37,675 bases of DNA, from IMG/VR virus record IMGVR_UViG_3300034407_000066, positions 1 to 37,675 of that record, one strand, 5' to 3'. The DNA comes from a virus. The notes under the pieces are model-generated. The model worked only from the letters and a program-made list of their open reading frames with translations. It did not search any database and was not told where the DNA came from. The position numbers and the translations under genes were made by a program. Of this stretch, positions 24,583-32,460 are shown one piece after another (position 1 is the stretch's first letter; every line of letters begins with the position of its first letter).

Positions 24583-24611
24583 TTGCGTTAAGTTAATGTT
24601 GTGTGTATTAT
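24583..24611 (+). promoter_or_regulatory. Putative late-operon promoter
   Basis: TTGCGT (24583-24588), exactly 17 bases and TATTAT (24606-24611). The expected start site is at about 24618, the ATG of the nuclease gene, so the transcript may be leaderless. No SD is present before that ATG. Confidence 0.6.
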
Positions 24612-24617
24612 GTCACT

Positions 24618-24905
24618 ATGGGCGATAAAGCATGGAAACAACGAGAACGAAACGTGGCTAAATTTTTTGGGGGGGTTCGTACACCGCTATCAGGTGGCAA
24701 CGGTAAAATAACCCGTGCAGATGTTATACATGAAAGCCTATTTATTGAATGTAAACTACGTGCCAAACACACAGCAATAACCTTATGGGATGAAACTAAA
24801 AAAATAGCTGATACAGAAAATAAAACACCAGTTATTGCATTATGTGAAAAGAACCGTAAAGGGTTTTGGATAATGGTACACAGCGATGATTTGTATAAAC
24901 TATGA
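24618..24905 (+). CDS. Small PD-(D/E)XK nuclease (Holliday-junction-resolvase-like)
   Basis: The ATG at 24618 gives 95 aa (the frame opens at a GTG, 24603). The segment RADVIHESLFIECKLR carries Asp, Glu and Lys in the D-x(n)-E-x-K order of PD-(D/E)XK enzymes, after an N-terminal helix with WKQRERNVAKFFGGVRTP. Phage resolvase-type proteins of this size trim branches before packaging. It is coupled to the large terminase by an ATGA overlap, which fits that role. A run of T6 followed by G7 lies inside the gene (24663-24675). Confidence 0.75.
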   Translation: MGDKAWKQRERNVAKFFGGVRTPLSGGNGKITRADVIHESLFIECKLRAKHTAITLWDETKKIADTENKTPVIALCEKNRKGFWIMVHSDDLYKL

Positions 24906-26323
24906 CAGCACAAGCATTAGCAAGAGCGGTAGAAATCGCCAAGGAACTAGAATACAGAAAAGCCACAAATACGATGGCTAGGTACGTACCGTACGAATAT
25001 CAAAAAAAATTTCATAATAAAGTTGCACAACAACGCCTACTTATGGCAGGTAACCGTATAGGCAAATCATTCTCTGGTGCTATGGAAATGGCCTATCATC
25101 TAACAGGGCTATACCCTGATTGGTGGCAAGGTAAAAAATTTGTTAGACCTATTAGGGCGTGGGCAGGTGGAGCATCTAATGAAACCACACGTGACATCTG
25201 CCAGAAGGAACTGGTTGGGCAGCCAGACGACCCCAGTGCTAGGGGTACGGGGTCTATACCGCTAAAATTAATTGGCGAAACGGTACGTAAAGCAGGCGTG
25301 CCTAATGCAATGAATAGTCTTGTTGTTAAACACGTAACAGGTGGATGGTCACGATTAGCATTTAAAGCATACGAAATGGGTAAAGAAAAATGGATGGGTG
25401 AAAGCCTAGACGTTATATGGTTGGATGAAGAACCACCATCATCTATTTATACTCAATCCCTAACGAGGACAGCCGATAAAGGTGGAATTGTTTACATGAC
25501 ATTTACACCAGAAAACGGTATGACTGAAACTGTAGCGCAGTTTGTTAATGATCTTCGGGATGGGCAAGCGCTTATACAAGCGGGGTGGGATGATGCACCA
25601 CATATGACCAAAGAGGTGCGTCAGCAAATATTAGCTGCGCTACCACCGCATGAACGTAAGATGCGTGAGCAAGGTATACCACAACTAGGTTCAGGCTTAG
25701 TGTTTCCTATTGCTGAATCAGATATGGTATGTGACCCGATTAATATGCCTGATCATTGGCCTAGGATTTGTGGTCTTGATTTTGGTTGGGATCACCCGAC
25801 AGCAGCAGCGTGGGCTGCATGGGATAGAGATTCAGATATAATTTATATTTACGATACATATGCAATGTCACAAGAAGCTGTGCCTATACATGCAAGTGCT
25901 GTAAAAGCGCGAGGTCAATGGATTCCTGTTATATGGCCAATGGACGGAAGGCAAGCAGACAAAGGTTCTGGTAAAAGTTTAACAGAACAATATCGTAATG
26001 AAGGCGTAAACATGACACGTGAACATTTTACAAATCCACCACAACAAGGACAAAAAGAAAATACAGGTGGTATCTCTGTAGAAGCAGGGGTACAGGAAAT
26101 GTATACAAGGTTTATGACTAATAGATTGAAAATTTTTAATAATCAGAGTAAGTTGTTAGAGGAATTGCGAATGTACCATCGTAAGGATGGTAAAATCGTA
26201 TTTAAGCATGATGACGTTATTTCGGCTGCACGTTATGCCGTAATGTCTGTCAGAAAAGCGAGAGTAAAAAACTATGAACCAAAGCAATTATATTCAGACA
26301 GTAGTTTTAATGTATTTGCGTAA
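24902..26323 (+). CDS. terL: Terminase large subunit
   Basis: This 473-aa packaging motor has an N-terminal ATPase with Walker A GNRIGKS (50-56), Walker B VIWLDEE (171-177) and coupling motif TFTPENG (200-206). The C-terminal RNase H-like nuclease begins RICGLDFGWDHPTAA with catalytic Asp293 and includes YIYDTYAMSQ and the late DDVISAARYAVMS segment carrying further Asp residues. The length is typical. It cuts and pumps DNA into the procapsid through the portal. Confidence 0.95.
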   Translation: MTAQALARAVEIAKELEYRKATNTMARYVPYEYQKKFHNKVAQQRLLMAGNRIGKSFSGAMEMAYHLTGLYPDWWQGKKFVRPIRAWAGGASNETTRDICQKELVGQPDDPSARGTGSIPLKLIGETVRKAGVPNAMNSLVVKHVTGGWSRLAFKAYEMGKEKWMGESLDVIWLDEEPPSSIYTQSLTRTADKGGIVYMTFTPENGMTETVAQFVNDLRDGQALIQAGWDDAPHMTKEVRQQILAALPPHERKMREQGIPQLGSGLVFPIAESDMVCDPINMPDHWPRICGLDFGWDHPTAAAWAAWDRDSDIIYIYDTYAMSQEAVPIHASAVKARGQWIPVIWPMDGRQADKGSGKSLTEQYRNEGVNMTREHFTNPPQQGQKENTGGISVEAGVQEMYTRFMTNRLKIFNNQSKLLEELRMYHRKDGKIVFKHDDVISAARYAVMSVRKARVKNYEPKQLYSDSSFNVFA

Positions 26324-26341
26324 CAATAAGGAAGGATAATT

Positions 26342-26656
26342 ATGGGCGGATTTGTAAGATTTGTTGCAAGAACTTTGGGTATCGCACCTAAGAAAGCACC
26401 ACCTCCACCACCTCAACCTGCTCCTGCACAAACTGCAGCAGCTACACCTGTTCAGCCTGCAACAACAGCAGCAACAGCACCTGCAAAAGATAGCAAGAAA
26501 ACAGCACTAGGGTCTGGGTATGGTACTGGTGACCAAACTGTAATGACAACTACTGCAGGCGTAGAAGAAGAAGCTAATACACAAAAAACTGTATTAGGTG
26601 GTTCATCTACAGCAGGTAAGAAAAAGAAAACAGGTAAAGCAGTTAATTACGGATAA
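26342..26656 (+). CDS. Small Pro/Ala-rich virion-associated protein with C-terminal KTxLGG motif
   Basis: This 104-aa protein has an SD (GGAAGG) before its ATG. A basic, hydrophobic N-terminus (MGGFVRFVARTLGIAPKK) is followed by a Pro/Gln/Ala linker. A C-terminal motif GVEEEANTQKTVLGG then precedes a Lys-rich tail. The same motif ends the 70-aa protein at 27099-27311, so the two look paralogous at that end. Such short proteins lie near portal genes in many podoviruses. A portal- or core-associated role is an inference. Confidence 0.62.
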   Translation: MGGFVRFVARTLGIAPKKAPPPPPQPAPAQTAAATPVQPATTAATAPAKDSKKTALGSGYGTGDQTVMTTTAGVEEEANTQKTVLGGSSTAGKKKKTGKAVNYG

Positions 26657-26662
26657 TGTAAT

Positions 26663-27097
26663 ATGATTGAAGTCGTAACAGACGACAAATGGCGTGTACC
26701 TATTGGTAAATATCTAAAAGAAAAATGTTATATTTCTGCAGATATAGGCGATAGTTTTTCTTATATTGGTTTTATAGAAGATGAAAAAATACTAGGTGGG
26801 TTTCTTTTTACAGATTGGGATGGACATAACATATACGTACATCTTGCATTAGAAACACCTAGATTATTTAACAAAAAAAATATAAGAACAGTATTTGACT
26901 ATGGTTTTAACCAACTTGGTTGTGGAAGAATGACAGCCGTTTGTCGTAATGGGTACGAAAGAAACGAGCGCATTTTATCTGGTACAGGTTGGACAAAAGA
27001 AGGTATAGTAAGAAAAGTTATGAAAATAAAAAATGAATTCGTTGATGCAGCAGTTTATGGTATGCTCAAAGACGAATGTAAATGGATAAAGGAATAA
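26663..27097 (+). CDS. GNAT-like acetyltransferase
   Basis: This 144-aa protein has the order of a GNAT fold: DSFSYIGFIEDEKILGGFLFTDWDGHNIYVHLALETP (beta 2-4), then a helix NIRTVFDYGFNQLGCGRMTAVCRNGYERNERILSGTGWTKEGIVRKV, which matches the N-E-R-A-x-x-x-L-x-x-x-GF-x-x-E-G signature near the GNAT C-terminus. It would acetylate an amino group of a protein or small molecule. Phages often carry one near the portal gene. It lies between the two small motif-sharing proteins with only 1-6 bases of spacing, as if inserted. Confidence 0.78.
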   Translation: MIEVVTDDKWRVPIGKYLKEKCYISADIGDSFSYIGFIEDEKILGGFLFTDWDGHNIYVHLALETPRLFNKKNIRTVFDYGFNQLGCGRMTAVCRNGYERNERILSGTGWTKEGIVRKVMKIKNEFVDAAVYGMLKDECKWIKE

Positions 27098-27098
27098 C

Positions 27099-27311
27099 AT
27101 GGGCGGAAAATCACAACCACAGATGCCACCACCTGTAGATAATTCGGTTCAAGAAAGAACTGAAGCAAAGGAAGCGGCACTAGAAAAAGAAAAATCAAAA
27201 ATGCTTGCAACTAAGAAAAAAGGCCAATACGGTACTATACTAACATCTGCACAAGGAGTTGACGAAGAAGCAGAAACTAAAAAAACAATGTTAGGCGGAA
27301 CAATAACGTAA
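27099..27311 (+). CDS. Small virion-associated protein with C-terminal KTxLGG motif
   Basis: This 70-aa protein has a Pro-rich start (GGKSQPQMPPPVDNS), a charged helix (RTEAKEAALEKEKSKMLATKK) and an end motif GVDEEAETKKTMLGG that matches the upstream 104-aa protein. Its stop overlaps the portal ATG by one base, so it is translated with the portal. It may be a small adaptor of the portal or core (inference). Confidence 0.62.
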   Translation: MGGKSQPQMPPPVDNSVQERTEAKEAALEKEKSKMLATKKKGQYGTILTSAQGVDEEAETKKTMLGGTIT

Positions 27312-28981
27312 TGGACGATAACATAACACCTTTTGATTATATTAAAAAAAGATTTGCTTCTATGGAATCTAATAGAGGCACATGGGAAGATCATTGGCAA
27401 GAAATACTTGATTACGTTATGCCACGTAAAGCAGACGTTACTACAATAAATTCTAAAGGTTCAAAAAGAACTGAAGTGCTATTTGATAGTACAGCCATTA
27501 CAGCAAACACATTGTTGTCAGCAAGTTTACAAGGCACACTTACATCACCATCACTGCCTTGGTTCTCAATTAAACTTAGAGATAAATCAATAAACGAAGA
27601 TTTTAATACGCAAATGTGGTTGGAAGATACTGCTAGACGTATGTATGACGCGTTTAATGATGCAAATTTTAACACTGAAGTACACGAAATGTACTTAGAC
27701 CTAACATCTATTGGTACTGGATGTTTATTTGTGGAAGAACATAAAGATGGGTTTGGAGTTGGCGGTATACATTTTAAGACATTACACATTAATGAATTTT
27801 ATATACAAGAAAACAATAACGGATTTATTGATACAGTTTACAGAAAATACAAAATGTCTGCTAGACAAGCAGTACAAGAGTTTGGTGAAGATAATCTTGG
27901 TGATAAAGTTTTAGACGCTGCTAAGAATAAACCAGAAAAAGAATTTTCATTTATACATGCAGTAGAACCAACTGCAGATTACGAACGTGCAATGGGTAAA
28001 GCAGCTACAAAATTACCAGTGCATAGTTGTCATGTATGTATTGAAGACAAAATGAAAGTTAGAGCAGGAGGTTACAATGAATTTCCATATTTAGTGCCTA
28101 GATGGGCTAAAGCAACTGGTGAAATTTATGGAAGATCACCTAGCTATAATGCGCTACCTGATATTAAAACTTTGAACAAGGCAGTAGAGATTGGACTTAA
28201 AGCATGGGCAAAAGCAATTGACCCCCCTCTTTTGGTACAGGATGATGGTGTTGTTGGCAGAGTAAGAACTACACCTGCAGGTATTACTGTTATTAGAAAC
28301 GATGGTGCAATCAAACCATTGCAAACAGGCAGTAACTGGCAAATTACAGACATGAAAGAAACGCAGTTAAGAACTGCAATTAGACAAGCATATTATTCAG
28401 ATCAACTACAGTTGCAAGAAGGCCCACAAATGACAGCAACTGAAGTACAAGTTAGATATGAATTAATGCAAAGACTTCTTGGGCCAACGTTAGGAAGATT
28501 CCAAAGTGAATTTCTTAACCCATTAATTGAACGTGTTTTTGGCATTATGTTTAGAGCAGGTGCGTTGCTCCCGATACCTGACGCTATACAAGAAGCCAAG
28601 ATGGATATAGAATACGTAGGGCCATTAGCACGTTCACAACGTATGGAAGAAGCGCAAGCTATTGATAGATTGTATCAACTAGCAGCTAACGTGGCTCAAA
28701 TAGACCCAAGTATTATGGATAACATAAACCATGATGAAGCTATAAGAATGAGAGCAACACTACTTGGTGTACCTAAATCTATTCTTATATCTAGGGATGA
28801 TGTTGCAGAAAAACGTGAAGCGCAACAACAAGCAGCTATGGAACAACAAATGTTAATGGCTCAACAACAACAAGCACAAACAGGCAAAATGCAGGCAGAT
28901 GCAGCTAAAGCAACTGCAGACCCAGATGTACAAGATGTTATGTCTGAAGCTACTGCACAAGCAGAACAGGAGTTAATGTAA
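27311..28981 (+). CDS. Portal (head-to-tail connector) protein
   Basis: This 556-aa protein has the head-tail connector family pattern: FDYIKKRFASMESNRGTWEDHWQEILDYVMPRK at the start, LFDSTAITANTLLSASLQGTLTSPSLPWF, then YGRSPSYNALPDIKTLNKAVEIGLKAWAKAIDPPLLV and TATEVQVRYELMQRLLGPTLGRFQSEFLNPLIERV. It forms the dodecameric ring through which DNA is packed and ejected. The C-terminus is Gln/Ala-rich and coiled (AEKREAQQQAAMEQQMLMAQQQQAQ). The length is close to T7 gp8 (536 aa). Confidence 0.95.
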   Translation: MDDNITPFDYIKKRFASMESNRGTWEDHWQEILDYVMPRKADVTTINSKGSKRTEVLFDSTAITANTLLSASLQGTLTSPSLPWFSIKLRDKSINEDFNTQMWLEDTARRMYDAFNDANFNTEVHEMYLDLTSIGTGCLFVEEHKDGFGVGGIHFKTLHINEFYIQENNNGFIDTVYRKYKMSARQAVQEFGEDNLGDKVLDAAKNKPEKEFSFIHAVEPTADYERAMGKAATKLPVHSCHVCIEDKMKVRAGGYNEFPYLVPRWAKATGEIYGRSPSYNALPDIKTLNKAVEIGLKAWAKAIDPPLLVQDDGVVGRVRTTPAGITVIRNDGAIKPLQTGSNWQITDMKETQLRTAIRQAYYSDQLQLQEGPQMTATEVQVRYELMQRLLGPTLGRFQSEFLNPLIERVFGIMFRAGALLPIPDAIQEAKMDIEYVGPLARSQRMEEAQAIDRLYQLAANVAQIDPSIMDNINHDEAIRMRATLLGVPKSILISRDDVAEKREAQQQAAMEQQMLMAQQQQAQTGKMQADAAKATADPDVQDVMSEATAQAEQELM

Positions 28982-29121
28982 TGGCAAAAAAAGGATTATA
29001 TTACAATATTAATAAACGTAAAAAAGCAGGCACTAGCAGATCAAAGTCTAAATCTACTATAACTGCAAAAAATTATGACAATATGAAAAAAGGTTTTCCT
29101 AAAATTGGCACAAGGAGTTAA
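28981..29121 (+). CDS. 46-aa basic conserved phage protein
   Basis: The ATG overlaps the portal stop. The product begins MAKKGLYYNINKRKKAGTSR and is Lys/Ser-rich, matching a very common tiny phage protein (MAKxGLYANIxxRKxAGTSRSK...) usually found next to the portal. Its function is unknown; the strong charge suggests DNA or capsid binding. It is chained to both neighbours by one-base stop/start overlaps. Confidence 0.75.
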   Translation: MAKKGLYYNINKRKKAGTSRSKSKSTITAKNYDNMKKGFPKIGTRS

Positions 29122-29255
29122 TGGCAAAAGTAAAGGAACGTGTAGAACATGAAAGTATATTTCATAAAACCAATATAGGACGTAACCCTAGTAAATGTAA
29201 AATGAATAAATCAAAAAGAAGAAGTTTTAAAAAATACAGAGGACAAGGTAAATAG
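29121..29255 (+). CDS. 44-aa basic phage protein
   Basis: The ATG overlaps the previous stop. The product ends KMNKSKRRSFKKYRGQGK and is strongly basic. The KRSxKKYRGQG(K/R) ending is familiar in small phage proteins near the portal. No fold can be assigned. The overlap chain (TAATG, TAGTG) supports translation. Confidence 0.65.
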   Translation: MAKVKERVEHESIFHKTNIGRNPSKCKMNKSKRRSFKKYRGQGK

Positions 29256-29494
29256 TGGCAAAAAATAACATAGGGCATTTAGAAGAATTACACAAAGAAC
29301 ACGGTGAGTTAGTTAGTAACTACAAACAGTGTTTTACATCACCTGCGGGTGAACAAGTGTTAAAAGACTTGGATGCAGCATATGGTAATAGAAGTAGTTA
29401 TTCTAGTAATCCATATGATACTGCTTACAAGGAAGGGCAACGTAGTATATTACTACGTATTAAATCAATGATAAAAGAAAGGAAAGAGGATTAA
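29255..29494 (+). CDS. Bbp19-like small virion protein
   Basis: The GTG at 29255 overlaps the upstream TAG (TAGTG). The 79-aa product contains CFTSPAGEQVLKDLDAAYGNRSSY and DTAYKEGQRSILLRIKSMI, the pattern of the small Bbp19-like proteins of Bordetella phage BPP-1 and relatives (F.t..G..VL.dL....eGqR.v...I). It is encoded between portal and scaffold as in those phages. It is probably a structural or assembly helper. Confidence 0.7.
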   Translation: MAKNNIGHLEELHKEHGELVSNYKQCFTSPAGEQVLKDLDAAYGNRSSYSSNPYDTAYKEGQRSILLRIKSMIKERKED

Positions 29495-29495
29495 T

Positions 29496-30317
29496 ATGTC
29501 AGAAAACGCAGAGGCCGTTACCACCGAAGAACAGGTAACCCAAGATAGTACAATCTTAGGGTCTGAGGCAGTGGGCGATAACCTTGATTGGAAATCATCA
29601 CTACCTGACGAATTGAAAAATGACCCAACTTTGTCAAACTTTAAAGATGTTGAAAGTCTAGCAAAGACAGTAGTACATCAACAAAAACAGATGGGTAATC
29701 GTATACCTATCCCAAAAGATGAAGAAGGTTTTAATGAGTTGTATACAAAACTTGGCAGACCAAGTGAACCAACAGCTTATGAAACTAATATTCCTGAAGA
29801 TATGCAAGAGCATTACAGTGAAGATAATTTGAATCAATTTAAAGATGTTGCACATAAAATTGGTTTGAATCAAAAACAAGTAGATGCGCTTATTGAATAT
29901 CAACATGGAGCAATACGTGCTTCAATGGATAATGAACCCGCTATGTTAGCTGCGCAAAAAGAAGAAACAGAGCAAACGCTAAAACAAGATTGGGGTCTTG
30001 ATTACAATAAAAATATTAGAGCAGCACAACGCGCTTTACAAGTTTATGGTGATGAAGAAATTATGGATTTGATGAATACATCAGCAGGTAATCATCCTGC
30101 AGTTGTTAAATTGTTTGCACGTTTAGGTGCTGAAGTAACAGAGGATATGACACAAAATACTCAAAATAATACTTTAGCTACTAATAAATTAGACGCGCAA
30201 GACGAAATTAATGCCATATATTCTAACCCTCAACACGCATATTTTGATCAAAAAAATCCTGATCATAAAACTGCCGTAGAAAGAGTTAGACAACTAATGG
30301 AAAAAGTGCATGGATAA
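29496..30317 (+). CDS. Scaffolding (capsid assembly) protein
   Basis: This 273-aa acidic protein lies directly before the capsid gene. The segment LDWKSSLPDELKNDPTLSNFKDVESLAKTVVHQQKQMG followed by IPIPKDEEGFNELYTKLGRPSEPTAYE is a hallmark of podovirus scaffolds. The remainder is a helical, Gln/Glu-rich region ending with KTAVERVRQLMEKVHG, where a helix-turn-helix capsid-binding end is expected. It guides procapsid shell assembly and is later removed. Confidence 0.88.
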   Translation: MSENAEAVTTEEQVTQDSTILGSEAVGDNLDWKSSLPDELKNDPTLSNFKDVESLAKTVVHQQKQMGNRIPIPKDEEGFNELYTKLGRPSEPTAYETNIPEDMQEHYSEDNLNQFKDVAHKIGLNQKQVDALIEYQHGAIRASMDNEPAMLAAQKEETEQTLKQDWGLDYNKNIRAAQRALQVYGDEEIMDLMNTSAGNHPAVVKLFARLGAEVTEDMTQNTQNNTLATNKLDAQDEINAIYSNPQHAYFDQKNPDHKTAVERVRQLMEKVHG

Positions 30318-30485
30318 TTAGTAACTTATATGGTATATTTAGAACACAACACATAGGCCCAACAGGACAACCTAAGTTGTTCGGTGTGCAACCGTAAATG
30401 CCGTTTGACAGTGCGTATACTGTAAGGTTTCCCTGCAAAGGACAAAAACCGATTATGTTAAACTTAAACTAAGAAGGAGGCACAT
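30318..30485 (+). promoter_or_regulatory. 168-base structured leader before the major capsid gene
   Basis: No ORF is seen. Three local stem-loops can be drawn: 30365-30382 (GGACAAC / GTTGTTC, CTAA loop), 30382-30394 (CGGT / ACCG) and 30408-30423 (ACAGT / ACTGT). A TTGACA at 30405-30410 has no matching -10 at 16-18 bases. The region ends with AAGGAGG, the SD of the capsid gene. It may be an RNA element that stabilises or boosts capsid mRNA. Confidence 0.5.
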
Positions 30486-31346
30486 ATGTCAGTGCAAATA
30501 ACTACAGCTTTTGTTGAACAATACAAAAGCAATGTGTTCCATCTAGCACAACAAAAAGGCTCACGTTTAAGGGATTGCGTAAGATCGGAAACGGTTACAG
30601 GAAAATCGCACTTCTTTGAGCGAATTGGGTCTGTGGCAGCAGAAAAGCGTACATCGCGACACTCTGACACACCTAGAATGGACACACCACATAGTAGACG
30701 AAAAGTTACTATGGACGACTACGACTGGGCAGATTTGATTGATCAGGAAGATAAGGTAAGAATGCTTATTTCTCCTCAATCAGAATATGCTATGGCAGGC
30801 GCTTGGGCGATGGGTAGAGCTATGGATGATTCAATCATTGCTGCTGCTACAGGTACATCATACGGTGGTGTATCAGGCGGCACTTCGGTTGCGTTACCCG
30901 CAGGTCAAAAAATCGCACATGGTTCTGCAGGTCTAACTCTGGACAAACTAATATCAGCAAAAGAACTTCTTGATGCTAATGATGTTGACCCAGATGAAAC
31001 TAGATACATGGTTGTAACAAGCAAACAAATGTCTAACTTGTTAAATTTAGAGAAGGTAACTTCTTCAGATTACGCAAGCATTAAGGCGTTAGTACAAGGC
31101 CAAATTGATACGTACTTAGGATTCAAATTCATAAGAACGGAAAGACTTGGCACTGATGCTAACTCTGACAGACAAGTGTTAGCTTTCTGCCAATCTGGTA
31201 TTGGGCTTGCTGTGGGTTCTGATGTTTCTACAAGAATATCTGAACGAGCAGACAAGAATTATGCAACTCAAGTATTTCTATCTATGACAATCGGCGCTAC
31301 GAGAGTAGAAGACGAAAAAGTAGTAGAAATCGCATGTAACGAATAA
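30486..31346 (+). CDS. Major capsid protein
   Basis: This 286-aa protein follows the scaffold and a strong SD. The N-terminal part (SVQITTAFVEQYKSNVFHLAQQKGSRLRDCVR) and the PRMDTPHSRRKVTMDDYDWADLIDQEDKVRMLISPQSEYAMAGAWAMGRAMDD segment match the compact capsid family of BPP-1-type podoviruses. HK97-fold elements can be inferred: a long helix (YAMAGAWAMGRAMDDSIIAAATG), then LLDANDVDPDETRYMVVTSKQ and FKFIRTERLG. It should build the icosahedral head. A strong terminator after the next gene and the structured leader suggest a high-expression unit. Confidence 0.9.
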   Translation: MSVQITTAFVEQYKSNVFHLAQQKGSRLRDCVRSETVTGKSHFFERIGSVAAEKRTSRHSDTPRMDTPHSRRKVTMDDYDWADLIDQEDKVRMLISPQSEYAMAGAWAMGRAMDDSIIAAATGTSYGGVSGGTSVALPAGQKIAHGSAGLTLDKLISAKELLDANDVDPDETRYMVVTSKQMSNLLNLEKVTSSDYASIKALVQGQIDTYLGFKFIRTERLGTDANSDRQVLAFCQSGIGLAVGSDVSTRISERADKNYATQVFLSMTIGATRVEDEKVVEIACNE

Positions 31347-31360
31347 GGGAGGGTTAAAAC

Positions 31361-31825
31361 ATGGCTACTGTATATTCAGCACAGAAGACCAGTTGGAATC
31401 AAAATAACCCAACTGATAAGATTAAAACAAATGAATTCGCAGGACGTGTTAGAATTGCTTACGCTACTTATGAAGCGTCAAGTCTTTCTGCAGGTGATGT
31501 GATTGAAATGTTTAATCTGCCAAATGGCGCGAGAATCGTAAGTGGTTCTATTGCACACGATGCACTAGGTTCATCTACTACTCTTGCCGTAGGCTACGCA
31601 GCGCATACTAATGCAGCAGGAACAGCAGTTTCAGCTTCAGCAGCAGCGTACAAAGCAGCAGCTTCATCTGCATCAGCAGGTAAAGCGGACGTTTGTGCGA
31701 CTATTGCTTTAGGTCACGGAACTGAAGTTGATGCTAACCAAGATGGTTTGCCTGTGGCAATAACTTTAGCAGGCGCGGCTGCAACGGGTACTATTGTACT
31801 TACGATGCAGTATGTTACTGACTAA
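31361..31825 (+). CDS. Probable capsid decoration/cement protein
   Basis: This 154-aa protein is encoded 14 bp after the capsid gene and before the terminator. It is Ala/Ser/Thr-rich and beta-like (AGRVRIAYATYEASSLSAGDVIEMFNLPNGARIVSGSIAHDALGSSTTLAVGYAAHTNAAG). The beta-rich sequence with a jelly-roll-like strand pattern and the position next to the major capsid protein fit the cement proteins of BPP-1-like phages. No catalytic residues are seen. High expression with the capsid supports a stoichiometric virion protein. Confidence 0.72.
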   Translation: MATVYSAQKTSWNQNNPTDKIKTNEFAGRVRIAYATYEASSLSAGDVIEMFNLPNGARIVSGSIAHDALGSSTTLAVGYAAHTNAAGTAVSASAAAYKAAASSASAGKADVCATIALGHGTEVDANQDGLPVAITLAGAAATGTIVLTMQYVTD

Positions 31826-31839
31826 GTAATAAAATTAGG

Positions 31840-31867
31840 TAGGGGGTACAACACCCCCTATCTTTTT
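31840..31867 (+). terminator. Rho-independent terminator after capsid unit
   Basis: TAGGGGGT (31840-31847), loop ACAAC and ACCCCCTA (31853-31860) form a perfect 8-bp G/C-rich stem, followed by TCTTTTTG. It begins 14 bases after the decoration gene stop and ends 14 bases before the next ATG, so it would reduce tail-gene transcription relative to capsid. Confidence 0.92.
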
Positions 31868-31881
31868 GTAAAGGAATAAAA

Positions 31882-32460
31882 ATGGCAACAGACGTATCTA
31901 TTTGTAGTAACGCTTTAAGACGGTTAGGTGATGCACCTATTACAAGTCTTACAGATGATACAGAAAGAGCGCGTCTATGTAATGCCTTTTTTGCTGATGC
32001 CCGTGATCATGTGTTACGAGCGCATCCATTTAATTTTGCCATCACTAGAGCAACATTAGCACAATTATCAAGTACACCTTCATATGGTTTTAGCTATATG
32101 TACGCATTACCAACAGACCCGTATTGTTTGCGTGTGTTGGAAATGGAACACCCAGATTTTATATTTAAAATAGAAAACGATGCAACAAGCGGAAGGGTCT
32201 TGCTTACAGACGAAGCTACCGCAAAAATTTTGTATATAGCACGTGTAACTGACCCAACTTTATTTGATGCAATGTTTGTAGAAACTTTAACATCTAAGTT
32301 GGCTGTAGATTTAGCGTATGCAATAACAGGAAGCGCACAACTACAGGCGCAGATGGAAAAAATGTATCAAGCCAAGCTATCTGAAGCCCGTAGTGTTGAT
32401 GGTCAAGAAGGATTTATTGATGACCTTGTATCAAACACATTTACGGACTTTAGAAAATAA
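31882..32460 (+). CDS. Tail tubular protein A (adaptor)
   Basis: This 192-aa protein opens ATDVSICSNALRRLGDAPITSLTDDTERARLCNAFFADARDHVLRAHPFNFAITRATL, a clear match to the T7 gp11/tail tubular A family. YMYALPTDPYCLRVLEM is also typical. It forms the ring joining portal to nozzle. Its stop overlaps the next ATG by one base, coupling it to tail tubular B. Confidence 0.94.
   Translation: MATDVSICSNALRRLGDAPITSLTDDTERARLCNAFFADARDHVLRAHPFNFAITRATLAQLSSTPSYGFSYMYALPTDPYCLRVLEMEHPDFIFKIENDATSGRVLLTDEATAKILYIARVTDPTLFDAMFVETLTSKLAVDLAYAITGSAQLQAQMEKMYQAKLSEARSVDGQEGFIDDLVSNTFTDFRK

Larger units (their letters stand above)
24252..24617. other. 366-bp noncoding region between small terminase and late operon; packaging-site candidate
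   Basis: No ORF with a start and SD is seen. The sequence is unusually rich in palindromes and simple repeats: CAGTATACTG (24254-24263), CCTATATAGG (24279-24288), a CA-dinucleotide run near 24337-24350, a C-rich tract around 24474-24488, the dyad at 24551-24566 and the late promoter. By position next to terS it may contain the cos or pac site. Confidence 0.5.

Noticed and set aside
30405-30427. TTGACA before the capsid gene as a promoter
   Set aside because: The bases 16-18 nt downstream read TTTCCC, not a -10 box. The hexamer overlaps a stem-loop instead.
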